This document shows, one piece after another, positions 1 to 7,648 of a stretch of 11,989 nt of DNA (within the stretch, counting starts at the first letter, position 1; each line of letters opens with the position of its first letter). The stretch is from Nitrospira sp. (lineage in GTDB: Bacteria; Nitrospirota; Nitrospiria; Nitrospirales; Nitrospiraceae): contig JAIWOH010000219.1 in the NCBI GenBank assembly GCA_020216985.1, forward strand, positions 1 to 11,989. Reading direction: 5' to 3'. Both the position numbers and the translations under genes were made by a program. The notes below the pieces were generated by a model that was not told the origin of the DNA, did not search any database, and was given only the letters and a program-made list of their open reading frames with translations.

Positions 1-81
1 CGTCGTCTTCCCATGATCCACATGCCCAATCGTCCCAATGTTCACATGCGGCTTCTTCCGCTCAAATTTCGCCTTCGCCAT
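1..81 (-). CDS. tuf: Elongation factor Tu, N-terminal fragment (gene continues past the left edge)
   Basis: EF-Tu is the cytoplasmic GTPase that carries aminoacyl-tRNA to the ribosomal A site. Only 27 codons lie in the window. They read [20 protein letters not shown] and go on with VDHGKTT, so the P-loop (G1) motif GHVDHGKT is visible at residues 19-26. The N-terminus matches the family exactly, with no extension. The ATG at 81-79 is preceded by a strong Shine-Dalgarno GAGGAG at 93-88 with a 6-nt spacer. The gene is last in the visible cluster, 90 nt after fusA, which is its usual place in str operons. In that gap (82-171) I see no convincing promoter or terminator, only an 8-nt GC palindrome at 163-170 just after the fusA stop and a weak 5-bp GATCA/TGATC inverted repeat. 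Read-through from fusA is therefore the simplest reading. Many genomes carry two tuf copies, and the window cannot show whether this is one of two. Confidence 0.95.
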   Translation of the reverse strand, partial: MAKAKFERKKPHVNIGTIGHVDHGKTT

Positions 82-171
82 ACCTCGCTCCTCATCCAGG
101 AAATTCTTTGATCACCGTTGCTTTTTCACAAATGATCGACATGCACACAAGACCGCTCACCAGCCCGGGCA

Positions 172-2253
172 TCATTCACCACGATACTTGGCGATAATCG
201 TCTCCGCGATTTGCTTGGGAACCTGCTCGTACCGATCGAATTCCATGCTGTAGGTGGCGCGCCCCTGCGTTCTGGATCTCAAGTCCGTTGCGTACCCAAA
301 CATTTCCTTAAGAGGGACGGACGCTTCGATCGCTTGAGCGCCGGCTCGCACTTTCATCCCCTGGACCTTACCTCGACGCCCGTTCAAGTTTCCGATCACG
401 TCGCCCATAAATTCTTGAGGCACCAACACCTCAACCTTCATGATCGGCTCCAGCAACACAGGATCCGCCTTTTTGCAGGCGTCGGCAAACCCCATCGACG
501 CCGCAATTTTAAACGCCATTTCATTCGAGTCGACTTCATGGTAGGAGCCGTCCGTGAGCGTCACGCGAATATCCCGTAAAGGATATCCGGCGATAACGCC
601 GCTTTCCATCCGCTCCTTAACACCTTTCTCGACAGCGGGAATGTATTCTTTTGGAATAACGCCGCCGACGATTTTGTTGACGAACTCAAACCCTTTCCCC
701 GGCTCGGACGGCTCGACCGTCAGCACGACGTGGCCGTACTGACCTCGGCCGCCCGTCTGCTTGATGTATTTGGCTTCGGCTTCGGCCTTGCGTCTAATCG
801 TCTCTCTGTACGCCACTTCCGGCTGACCGACATTCGCTTCCACCTTGAACTCCCGAAGCAATCGATCGACGATGATTTCAAGATGCAACTCGCCCATCCC
901 GGAAATGATGGTCTGCGCCGTTTCCTCATCGGTGCGAACACGGAACGACGGATCCTCTTGCGCAAGTTTTTGCAGAGCAAAGCCCATCTTTTCCTGATCC
1001 TGCTTGGTCTTCGGCTCAATGGCCATTGAAATGACAGGCTCGGGAAACTTCATGACCTCCAACAGAACCGGATGTTTTTCATCCGCCAACGTATCACCGG
1101 TCGTGGCCCCCTTGAGACCGACCGCGGCAGCAATATCGCCAGCGTACACAGCCTCAATTTCCTCACGCTTGTTGGCATGCATTTTCAGGAGCCGACCGAT
1201 ACGCTCTTTTGTTCCCTTTGTCACGTTGAGGACCGGTGTTCCCGTCTTGAGAGTTCCCGAATAGACCCGGAAATACGTCAATTGACCGGCAAAGGGATCG
1301 GACATGATCTTAAAAGCCAGCGCCGAGAACGGCTCGCTATCAGACGCTTTACGCTCCACCTGCTTGCCGGTGGCCGGATCAATTCCCACGACAGCGGCAA
1401 TATCCAGAGGTGACGGCAAAAACTCCACCACACCGTCCAAAAGCTGCTGAACCCCTTTATTCTTGAATGCCGATCCGCACAGCACCGGTGTGATCTTCAT
1501 CGCAATCGTACCGGCTCGAATCGCACATCGAATGTCATCTTCCGTGAGAGTCTGGCCATTCAGGTATTTTTCCATGACCTGATCGTCGAATTCGGCGACC
1601 GATTCGATCATTTTTTCTCGATATTCCCGCGCTCTTTCCAACAAATCTGACGGGATTTCTTGAATGACATACTTGGCACCGAGCGTTTCATCATCATAGA
1701 GATACGCCTTCATCGAAACGAGGTCGATAGAGCCCCGAAACTCGGCCTCCCGCCCCACTGGGATCTGGATCGGAACAGGGGTGGCCCCCAAACGATCGAT
1801 CATGGACTGAACGCAAAAATAAAAATCGGCCCCGATCCGGTCCATCTTGTTCATAAAAGCGATTCGCGGCACTCGATACTTATCCGCCTGTCGCCAGACG
1901 GTTTCCGATTGAGGCTCGACACCCTGAACCGAATCAAACACTGCCACCGCTCCGTCAAGCACCCGTAGCGAACGTTCGACTTCAATGGTGAAATCAACGT
2001 GACCGGGCGTATCGATAATGTTGATACGCCGATTTTTCCAATAGCAGGTCGTGGCGGCCGCAGTGATCGTAATGCCGCGCTCACGCTCCTGCTCCATCCA
2101 GTCCATCGTCGCCGCACCCTCATGGACTTCGCCCAACTTATGGGTCAGCCCCGTATAGAACAGGATTCGCTCCGTCGTCGTCGTTTTACCGGCGTCGATA
2201 TGCGCCATGATGCCGATGTTTCTTGTATGCTCTAAAGGTGTTTGACGAGCCAC
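172..2253 (-). CDS. fusA: Elongation factor G (translocase GTPase)
   Basis: EF-G is the cytoplasmic GTPase that drives mRNA-tRNA translocation on the ribosome and, with ribosome recycling factor, splits post-termination ribosomes. The product is 693 residues, close to the family norm of about 690-705. All G motifs are intact: P-loop AHIDAGKT (17-24), RGITI in switch I (59-63), DTPGH (81-85, with His85 as the catalytic histidine), NKMD (135-138) and GSA (260-262). Domain II follows at about 290-400, domain III carries GELHLEI (454-460), and domain IV carries [10 protein letters not shown] (500-509) and YHEVDSNE (571-578). His572 aligns with the domain IV tip residue that enters the decoding centre. 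I chose the GTG at 2253 because it gives the family N-terminus MARQTPLE and has GAGGA 5 nt upstream. The in-frame GTG at 2265 overlaps that Shine-Dalgarno and would add four atypical residues. The stop is TGA. It lies between rpsG and tuf, as in other str operons. This looks like the canonical translational EF-G and not a specialised paralogue. Confidence 0.97.
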   Translation of the reverse strand: MARQTPLEHTRNIGIMAHIDAGKTTTTERILFYTGLTHKLGEVHEGAATMDWMEQERERGITITAAATTCYWKNRRINIIDTPGHVDFTIEVERSLRVLDGAVAVFDSVQGVEPQSETVWRQADKYRVPRIAFMNKMDRIGADFYFCVQSMIDRLGATPVPIQIPVGREAEFRGSIDLVSMKAYLYDDETLGAKYVIQEIPSDLLERAREYREKMIESVAEFDDQVMEKYLNGQTLTEDDIRCAIRAGTIAMKITPVLCGSAFKNKGVQQLLDGVVEFLPSPLDIAAVVGIDPATGKQVERKASDSEPFSALAFKIMSDPFAGQLTYFRVYSGTLKTGTPVLNVTKGTKERIGRLLKMHANKREEIEAVYAGDIAAAVGLKGATTGDTLADEKHPVLLEVMKFPEPVISMAIEPKTKQDQEKMGFALQKLAQEDPSFRVRTDEETAQTIISGMGELHLEIIVDRLLREFKVEANVGQPEVAYRETIRRKAEAEAKYIKQTGGRGQYGHVVLTVEPSEPGKGFEFVNKIVGGVIPKEYIPAVEKGVKERMESGVIAGYPLRDIRVTLTDGSYHEVDSNEMAFKIAASMGFADACKKADPVLLEPIMKVEVLVPQEFMGDVIGNLNGRRGKVQGMKVRAGAQAIEASVPLKEMFGYATDLRSRTQGRATYSMEFDRYEQVPKQIAETIIAKYRGE

Positions 2254-2258
2254 CGAAA

Positions 2259-2263
2259 TCCTC
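2259..2263 (-). promoter_or_regulatory. fusA ribosome binding site
   Basis: GAGGA lies 5 nt before the GTG at 2253. It decides the start, because the alternative in-frame GTG at 2265 is itself part of the string GTGAGGA and has no Shine-Dalgarno of its own at a normal distance. Confidence 0.8.
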
Positions 2264-2271
2264 ACAAAACA

Positions 2272-2361
2272 TCTGTGCTGCAGGCCAAGCCTGGCAAGAC
2301 ACCGCTGCGATCATTCCACGACGCGTCTGTGAATCGCAGCACGGCTCGACTGCAGCACAGA
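2272..2361 (-). promoter_or_regulatory. Structured rpsG-fusA intercistronic RNA element (nested inverted repeats)
   Basis: The 114-nt gap between rpsG and fusA is almost filled by inverted repeats. Arm A (2361-2350, read TCTGTGCTGCAG on the transcript) is a perfect 12-bp complement of arm D (2283-2272). Inside them, arm B (2340-2333, GCTGCGAT) is a perfect 8-bp complement of arm C (2311-2304). The B-C loop holds the 8-nt palindrome GACGCGTC (2320-2327). A small hairpin CAGGC-TTG-GCCTG (2293-2281) overlaps arm D by three bases. GTGCTGC occurs in both A and B-plus-flank (2342-2336), so D could pair instead with B (7 bp), giving exclusive alternatives. Arm D ends 8 nt before the fusA Shine-Dalgarno, and arm A begins 6 nt after the rpsG stop. 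A role in coupling or autoregulating str-operon translation is inference. I do not recognise a known RNA family. Confidence 0.5.
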
Positions 2362-2367
2362 CCGACG

Positions 2368-2838
2368 TTACCAGCGATAATGAGCGAACGCCTTATTCGC
2401 CTCCGCCATTCGATGCACATCCTCCCGCTTCTTGACCGAGGCCCCCGTATTGTTTGCCGCATCAAGCAACTCGGCGGCCAGCTTCTCCCGCATGCTCCTT
2501 CCGCTTCGGGTTCTGGCACATTGCGAGAGCCAACGAAGCGCCAGCGACACCCTGCGCGACGGCCGAATTTCAACCGGGACTTGATACGACGCTCCGCCCA
2601 CTCGTCGAGACTTGACCTCCACAATGGGCTTCACGTTGTCCACGGCCGCCTTGAACACCTTCAGGGGGTCATTTCCCGTTTTTTCCTGAATCACATCAAA
2701 CGCACCGTAGCAAATTCGCTCGGTCACGCTCTTTTTCCCGCGAGTCATGAGAGCATTGATGAACTTCCCGACGAGCTTGTCTCGATACCGCACGTCCGGC
2801 AATACTTCACGCTGGCCAAAGAATTTACTTCGAGGCAT
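2368..2838 (-). CDS. rpsG: 30S ribosomal protein S7
   Basis: S7 is a primary 16S rRNA-binding protein that nucleates assembly of the 30S head and contacts mRNA and tRNA near the E site. The product has 156 residues, a standard bacterial length. It opens with the basic N-terminal arm [15 protein letters not shown], followed by [13 protein letters not shown] (25-37). The stretch [15 protein letters not shown] (68-82) leads into the beta-hairpin ASYQVPVEI (83-91), and the C-terminal tail is [20 protein letters not shown] followed by RW (135-156), nearly invariant in the family. The ATG at 2838 has AAGGG at 2849-2845 (6-nt spacer), and the stop is TAA. The gene sits 88 nt after rpsL. In E. coli, S7 represses str-operon translation by binding the rpsL-rpsG gap. 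Here that gap (2839-2926) offers only short 5-bp GC stems, such as 2903-2907 with 2861-2865, whereas the gap after rpsG is far more structured. Confidence 0.97.
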   Translation of the reverse strand: MPRSKFFGQREVLPDVRYRDKLVGKFINALMTRGKKSVTERICYGAFDVIQEKTGNDPLKVFKAAVDNVKPIVEVKSRRVGGASYQVPVEIRPSRRVSLALRWLSQCARTRSGRSMREKLAAELLDAANNTGASVKKREDVHRMAEANKAFAHYRW

Positions 2839-2926
2839 CTTTATCCCTTGTCCACTCTATCCGTCACCCACGCTACAGAAAGAACGAAACCTTTGTTTTC
2901 ACGACGGCCGCCGCTGACGCAACCGA

Positions 2927-3298
2927 CTATTTGGGGCGCTTCGCCCCGTACTTCGACCGACTTTGCTTTCGATCCGCGACCCCCACCGTATCCAGCGTTC
3001 CACGCACCAAATGGTATCGGACTCCCGGCAAATCCTTAACACGCCCACCTCGCACCAGGACGATCGAATGTTCTTGCAGGTTGTGGCCGACCCCTGGAAT
3101 GTAGGTCGTGACCTCCATGCCATTGGTCAGGCGAACACGCGCGACTTTGCGCAAAGCGGAATTCGGTTTTTTCGGCGTCGTCGTATAGACGCGAAGACAC
3201 ACTCCCCGCTTTTGTGGGCACGATTTCAAGGCCGGGCTCTTTGTTTTCGCCTTGACAAGCGTTCGTCCCTTGCGCACCAGTTGATTGATCGTCGGCAT
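2927..3298 (-). CDS. rpsL: 30S ribosomal protein S12
   Basis: S12 sits at the 30S decoding centre and tunes translational accuracy. The product has 123 residues, the typical length, beginning [13 protein letters not shown] and ending [11 protein letters not shown]. The two loops that face helix 44 and are classically involved in streptomycin response are of wild-type form: [11 protein letters not shown] (41-51, with Lys43) and [13 protein letters not shown] (84-96, with Lys88 and Pro91). Asp89, modified by methylthiolation in several bacteria, is present. The ATG at 3298 is preceded by GAGAGGG (3314-3308) with a somewhat long 9-nt spacer, and the stop is TAG. It is the first gene of the str group, 115 nt after rpoC, and a consensus promoter lies 56 nt upstream of its start codon. 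No extra gene, such as the L7Ae-like gene found here in Bacillus, separates it from rpoC. Confidence 0.98.
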   Translation of the reverse strand: MPTINQLVRKGRTLVKAKTKSPALKSCPQKRGVCLRVYTTTPKKPNSALRKVARVRLTNGMEVTTYIPGVGHNLQEHSIVLVRGGRVKDLPGVRYHLVRGTLDTVGVADRKQSRSKYGAKRPK

Positions 3299-3353
3299 TC
3301 TGCTTAACCCTCTCCGAAAAAATGATCGTCTTCATCAGGAACAAAGACGCGGG

Positions 3354-3382
3354 ATTATATTGACGTTGTCTTATGCTGTCAA
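3354..3382 (-). promoter_or_regulatory. Perfect consensus sigma-70-type promoter for the str genes
   Basis: Read on the minus strand, the -35 TTGACA (3382-3377) and the -10 TATAAT (3359-3354) are separated by exactly 17 nt, so all twelve consensus bases match at the optimal spacing. Transcription should begin near 3346-3348, leaving a leader of about 50 nt before the rpsL ATG at 3298. The stretch after the -10 reads CCCGCG, a GC-rich discriminator of the kind tied in E. coli to ppGpp/DksA-sensitive stable-RNA and r-protein promoters. TTGAC of the -35 and GTCAA just before the -10 form a 5-bp inverted repeat. The promoter lies 32 nt after the rpoC stop, and I see no terminator between them, so the str genes can probably also be reached from rpoBC transcripts. 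Confidence 0.85.
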
Positions 3383-3413
3383 GTGCGTAAATCTTCCTTC
3401 GAATGCAAATATG

Positions 3414-6400
3414 CTAGCTGGAACTCTCCTCTGAATGGAGCGACGACGAAACAGCAATTCCTGCCGAATCGGCTGTCGAGGGCTGGCTCGCACTCACCAC
3501 GACGGTTTCCGATTTTTCACTCAGTACAAAGGTATCCCGATATTCATCAAAACCCGAACCGGCGGGAATCAATCGACCGACAATGACGTTTTCCTTGAGT
3601 CCCAGCAACTTATCTTCTCGCCCATTGATGGCGGCTTCCGTCAAGACCCGCGTGGTCTCCTGGAACGACGCCGCGGAAATGAAGCTATCCGTCGTCAAGG
3701 CGGCTTTTGTAATTCCGAGAAGCACCGGCTTGCCGATGGCCGGCTGCCCGCCGGAAGCGAGCACGCGTTGATTTTCGGCCTCGAACACGTGTTTGCTGAC
3801 CTGGCTACCCGGCAGAAACTGCGTATCACCGGGATCTTCAATGCGGACTTTTCTCAGCATCTGCCGCACGATAATTTCGATGTGTTTGTCGTTGATCGAA
3901 ACACCCTGTAAGCGATACACATCCTGCACTTCGTCCACCAGATACTTTTGCAGTTCGTTCGGCCCCAAGACATCGAGAATGTCATGCGGGTTCGCCGATC
4001 CGTCCATCAACGGCTCACCGGCCCGAACCCAATCGCCCTCGTGAACGTTGACGTGCTTGCCCTTTGGAATGAAGTACTCCTTCACGTCTCCCATTTTGTT
4101 GTCCACGATGACCTTTCGCTGCCCTTTGACGAATCCTCCGTATGAAACTTCACCATCAATTTCGGTGATGACGGCCTGCTCCTTCGGCTTCCTGGCCTCG
4201 AACAATTCGACCACGCGCGGGAGACCGCCCGTAATGTCTTTCGTCTTCGTCGTTTCGCGCGGAATTTTGGCCAACACGTCGCCGGGATGAACCATGGCGC
4301 CTTTCTCGACGAAAATATGCGCTCCCACCGGCAGCAAATAGCGAGCGACGGTGCTGGACCCGCTTGGGACCTTGGCCGTCTTCCCCATTTCATCCTTGAT
4401 CGAGATGCGGGGACGAAGAGTGGCGCCGCTGTGTTCGATGATGACCTTCCTCGACAGCCCGGTCACTTCATCGAATTCCTCTTTCATCGTTACCCCCTCG
4501 ATGATGTCGCCGAACGCCACTTTGCCTCCCACTTCCGTCAAAATAGTCAGCGAATACGGGTCCCATTCGACAAGCTTTTGACCGGCCGTGACGGGATCGC
4601 CGTCTTTGATTTTGATTTTCGCGCCGTAGACGACCGGATATTTCTCGCGCTCACGCCCGCTGTCGTCGACGATCGCGATTTTGGTATTGCGATTCATGAC
4701 GACCCATTCGCCTTCCTTATTCCGCACGGCAATGCCGGGATTGTGAACGTCGGCGTTCTTCTTGGCGTCGAAACTCATGAACTTAATCCGTCCGGCGTGC
4801 TTGGCCTCGAGCACGGTTTGCTCCACGACTTTGCTCGCGGTTCCACCGATGTGGAACGTCCGCATGGTGAGCTGGGTTCCCGGCTCGCCGATCGATTGGG
4901 CGGCGATCACCCCCACCGGCTCTCCCTTTTCAACCAACCGGCCTCGAGCCAAATCCCGGCCGTAACACGCGCGACACACGCCGCGAATCGATTGACAAGT
5001 CAGCACGGATCGAATTTTGACCTTGTCAACTCCCGCTTCCACGATCGACTTGGTCAACTCCTCGTGAATCTCTTCGTTCCGCGAGACGATGATCTCGCCC
5101 GTCACGGGATCTCGAATGTCTTCCGCGGCCAACCGTCCGAGGATGCGCTCTTCCAACGGCTGAATGATCTCGCCGCCCTCGACCAAGGCGCTGACGATGA
5201 TGCCGTCGTGCGTCCCACAGTCGAGCTCGTTGATGATGACGTCCTGCGCGATATCGACCAACCGTCTGGTCAAATAGCCAGAATTCGCCGTTTTTAAAGC
5301 GGTGTCGGCCAACCCTTTTCTCGCGCCGTGCGTGGAAATGAAATACTGCAAAACGGTCAGCCCCTCGCGAAAGTTCGCGGTGATCGGCGTTTCGATGATC
5401 TCACCGGATGGCTTGGCCATCAATCCGCGCATGCCGCCCAATTGCCTGATTTGCTGCGAACTGCCTCGCGCGCCGGAATCCGCCATCATGAAAATGGGAT
5501 TGAAGGATTCGGGTTTTGCCGGATCTCCCCCCGCCCCCAACTCCCGCATCATTTCATTGGCCACCTGCTCGGTCACGTGCGCCCAAATATCGATGACCTT
5601 GTTGTACCGCTCGCCGTTGGTGATCAGACCTTCCGCGTATTGCTTTTCGATCTCGTTCACTTCGCGCTGAGCCTTTTCGACGAAGTCCTCTTTCTTGGTC
5701 GGAATATGCATGTTGTCGATGCAGATCGAGACCCCCGCCTTCGTCGCATAGGCAAAGCCGATGTCCTTAATCTTATCGAGAAATTCGACGGTGTCGCGAT
5801 GACCGGTTTGGCGATAGACGGAGTCGATCAGCTTGGTCATCTCCTTTTTGGTCATAAGCTTGTTCGCCAGCGCGAACGGCAGACCGGCCGGAAGAATTTC
5901 CGACAACAGGACTCGCCCCACCGTGGTTTGCACCAACCCGTTCCCGATCCGTACCTTAATGCGGGCGTGCTCTTCCACTTCGCGGGCGTCGTAGGCGATC
6001 CGCACTTCCTCGACGGACCCGAACACTTTCCCTTCGCCTTTGGCTCCCACCCTCTCCTTGGTCAGCCAGTAGCAGCCGAGCACCATGTCCTGCGACGGCA
6101 CGGCGATCGGCTTGCCGTTGGCCGGGGAGAGAATGTTATTGATGGACATCATCAGCACGCGGGCCTCGACCTGCGCCTCGACGGACAACGGCACGTGCAC
6201 CGCCATTTGGTCTCCGTCGAAGTCGGCGTTGAAGGCGGAGCAGACCAACGGGTGCAGTCGGATGGCCTTGCCTTCGACCAACACTGGATCAAAGGCCTGA
6301 ATGCCCAGCCGATGGAGCGTCGGCGCTCGGTTCAGGAGGACCGGATGCTCCCGGATGACCTCGTCGAGCACGTCCCACACCTCCGGCCGTTCCTTCTCGA

Positions 6401-7604
6401 CCAGCCGTTTGGCGCTCTTGATCGTCGTCGCCGCTCCTCGGGCCTCCAGCTTGTGGAAGATAAACGGCTTGAACAATTCGAGCGCCATCTTTTTTGGCAA
6501 CCCGCACTGATGAAGACGCAGTTCAGGCCCTACCACGATCACGGTGCGCCCCGAGTAATCGACACGCTTCCCAAGAAGATTCTGGCGGAACCGCCCCTGT
6601 TTCCCCTTCAGCATGTCGCTCAACGACTTCAGCGGGCGCTTGTTTGGTCCCCGAATCGCTCGCCCCCGACGTCCGTTGTCGAACAACGCATCGACCGCTT
6701 CTTGCAACATTCGCATCTCATTGCGAATGATGACGCCGGGCGCTTTGAGCTCCATCAGCCGCTTGAGCCGGTTGTTTCGGTTGATGACGCGACGATACAG
6801 ATCGTTCAAGTCCGACGTCGCGAACCGCCCGCCGTCCAGAGGGACGAGCGGGCGTAACTCGGGCGGCAGCACCGGAATGACGTCCATGATCATCCATTCC
6901 GGTTTATTACCGGATTTCCGGAACGCCTCGAGAACTTTGAGTCGTTTGGCGTATTTTTTCTTCGTCGCTGCCGACGTCGATTCTTTTGCCTTGACCTGCA
7001 ACTCATCCCACAAGGCATTGATGTCGATCTTGCGCAGCAGCTCGCGGATCGCCTCCGCGCCGATTCCCACTTTGAAGGCGCTGGAGCCGAATTCGGACGC
7101 CAACGCACGCACCTTATCTTCCGTAATCAATTCCTTTTCGGAGAGATCCGTCGGCCCCGGGTCCAGACACACGTAGCTCTCGAAGTAGAGGATTTTTTCC
7201 AACTGCTTCAAACTCATGTCCAGCAATGTGCCGATGCGGCTGGGAACTCCCTTCAAAAACCAAATGTGTGCAACCGGAGCGGCCAGTTCGATGTGCCCCA
7301 TCCGCTCTCGACGCACTTTTGATTGGATCACCTCGACGCCGCACTTATCGCAGACGATGCCGCGATGCTTCATCCGTTTATACTTGCCGCAATTGCATTC
7401 CCAATCTTTGATGGGACCGAAAATCTTGGCGCAGAACAGCCCGTCTTTTTCAGGCTTAAAGGATCGATAATTGATCGTCTCCGGCTTCTTGACTTCCCCA
7501 TACGACCAAGACCGAATCTTTTCAGGCGAAGCGATGCGGATGCGCATGGAATCAAACGACACGGAATCCCGCTGCTTCTCAAACAATGTGTATACACCTT
7601 CCAA
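3414..7604 (-). CDS. rpoC: DNA-directed RNA polymerase subunit beta'
   Basis: Beta' forms half of the RNA polymerase clamp and carries the catalytic magnesium site. The product has 1396 residues (E. coli 1407). In order: the zinc-binding domain with Cys70, Cys72, Cys85 and Cys88; the lid/rudder/clamp region ending in [20 protein letters not shown] (343-362); the active site NADFDGD (459-465, Asp461/463/465); [20 protein letters not shown] (707-726); the bridge helix at about 754-790; a second zinc site with Cys796, Cys870, Cys877 and Cys880; and the trigger loop with Met914, Arg915 and His918. An insertion of about 195 residues (roughly 925-1120) divides the trigger loop, like the SI3 insertion of Gram-negative enzymes. 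The tail after about 1363 is Ser-rich (ends SEESSS) and looks lineage-specific. The start is TTG at 7604, supported by AAGGAGG 8 nt upstream and by the family-like N-terminus [10 protein letters not shown]. The stop is TAG. The gene follows rpoB by 44 nt in one operon. Confidence 0.98.
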   Translation of the reverse strand: MEGVYTLFEKQRDSVSFDSMRIRIASPEKIRSWSYGEVKKPETINYRSFKPEKDGLFCAKIFGPIKDWECNCGKYKRMKHRGIVCDKCGVEVIQSKVRRERMGHIELAAPVAHIWFLKGVPSRIGTLLDMSLKQLEKILYFESYVCLDPGPTDLSEKELITEDKVRALASEFGSSAFKVGIGAEAIRELLRKIDINALWDELQVKAKESTSAATKKKYAKRLKVLEAFRKSGNKPEWMIMDVIPVLPPELRPLVPLDGGRFATSDLNDLYRRVINRNNRLKRLMELKAPGVIIRNEMRMLQEAVDALFDNGRRGRAIRGPNKRPLKSLSDMLKGKQGRFRQNLLGKRVDYSGRTVIVVGPELRLHQCGLPKKMALELFKPFIFHKLEARGAATTIKSAKRLVEKERPEVWDVLDEVIREHPVLLNRAPTLHRLGIQAFDPVLVEGKAIRLHPLVCSAFNADFDGDQMAVHVPLSVEAQVEARVLMMSINNILSPANGKPIAVPSQDMVLGCYWLTKERVGAKGEGKVFGSVEEVRIAYDAREVEEHARIKVRIGNGLVQTTVGRVLLSEILPAGLPFALANKLMTKKEMTKLIDSVYRQTGHRDTVEFLDKIKDIGFAYATKAGVSICIDNMHIPTKKEDFVEKAQREVNEIEKQYAEGLITNGERYNKVIDIWAHVTEQVANEMMRELGAGGDPAKPESFNPIFMMADSGARGSSQQIRQLGGMRGLMAKPSGEIIETPITANFREGLTVLQYFISTHGARKGLADTALKTANSGYLTRRLVDIAQDVIINELDCGTHDGIIVSALVEGGEIIQPLEERILGRLAAEDIRDPVTGEIIVSRNEEIHEELTKSIVEAGVDKVKIRSVLTCQSIRGVCRACYGRDLARGRLVEKGEPVGVIAAQSIGEPGTQLTMRTFHIGGTASKVVEQTVLEAKHAGRIKFMSFDAKKNADVHNPGIAVRNKEGEWVVMNRNTKIAIVDDSGREREKYPVVYGAKIKIKDGDPVTAGQKLVEWDPYSLTILTEVGGKVAFGDIIEGVTMKEEFDEVTGLSRKVIIEHSGATLRPRISIKDEMGKTAKVPSGSSTVARYLLPVGAHIFVEKGAMVHPGDVLAKIPRETTKTKDITGGLPRVVELFEARKPKEQAVITEIDGEVSYGGFVKGQRKVIVDNKMGDVKEYFIPKGKHVNVHEGDWVRAGEPLMDGSANPHDILDVLGPNELQKYLVDEVQDVYRLQGVSINDKHIEIIVRQMLRKVRIEDPGDTQFLPGSQVSKHVFEAENQRVLASGGQPAIGKPVLLGITKAALTTDSFISAASFQETTRVLTEAAINGREDKLLGLKENVIVGRLIPAGSGFDEYRDTFVLSEKSETVVVSASQPSTADSAGIAVSSSLHSEESSS

Positions 7605-7612
7605 GGTAGCAA

Positions 7613-7619
7613 CCTCCTT
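7613..7619 (-). promoter_or_regulatory. rpoC ribosome binding site
   Basis: AAGGAGG, a full anti-16S match, stands 8 nt before a TTG codon at 7604. It decides the start: the nearest ATG in frame is codon 20 ([10 protein letters not shown]), which is too far away and would cut off the conserved N-terminus. Confidence 0.88.
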
Positions 7620-7623
7620 CGAG

Positions 7624-7639
7624 GCCGGACACAGCCGGC
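7624..7639 (-). repeat. Small GC hairpin in the rpoB-rpoC gap
   Basis: In the 44-nt gap the transcript can form GCCGG-CTGTGT-CCGGC (5-bp stem, 6-nt loop), ending 4 nt before the rpoC Shine-Dalgarno. The same bases form an imperfect tandem repeat, TGTGCCGGC/TGTGTCCGGC. No U-run follows, so it is not a terminator. It may only space the two cistrons or modulate rpoC initiation at the TTG codon. Confidence 0.3.
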
Positions 7640-7648
7640 ACAGCAGGG

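Noticed and set aside
82..171. Separate tuf promoter in the fusA-tuf gap
   Set aside because: I found no pair of hexamers near consensus at 16-18 nt spacing. A promoter inside the fusA coding region cannot be excluded by eye.
2251..2265. Upstream GTG at 2265 as the fusA start
   Set aside because: It overlaps the Shine-Dalgarno used by the GTG at 2253 and would add four residues (MRIS) to the otherwise canonical MARQTPLE terminus.
2242..3039. Open frame of 265 codons on the plus strand across fusA, rpsG and rpsL
   Set aside because: It crosses three conserved minus-strand genes and their gaps, shows no recognisable domain and has no clear ribosome site.
3299..3344. Short leader reading frame starting [10 protein letters not shown] before rpsL
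   Set aside because: The ATG at 3335 has no ribosome site, and the frame runs straight on inside rpsL out of phase, which marks it as a shadow and not a leader peptide.
3310..3345. Possible terminator in the rpsL leader (weak ATGA/TCAT stem followed by six U at 3324-3319)
   Set aside because: The stem is only four mostly A-U pairs, too weak to terminate. The U-run lies just before the rpsL ribosome site.
5328..6857. Long open frame of 509 codons on the plus strand, antisense to rpoC
   Set aside because: It is fully inside rpoC, and its composition (His, Arg, Asp and Leu runs) is that of the mirror frame of a GC-rich gene. It matches no family I know. Similar shadows at 9086-10291 and 10850-11560 oppose rpoB.
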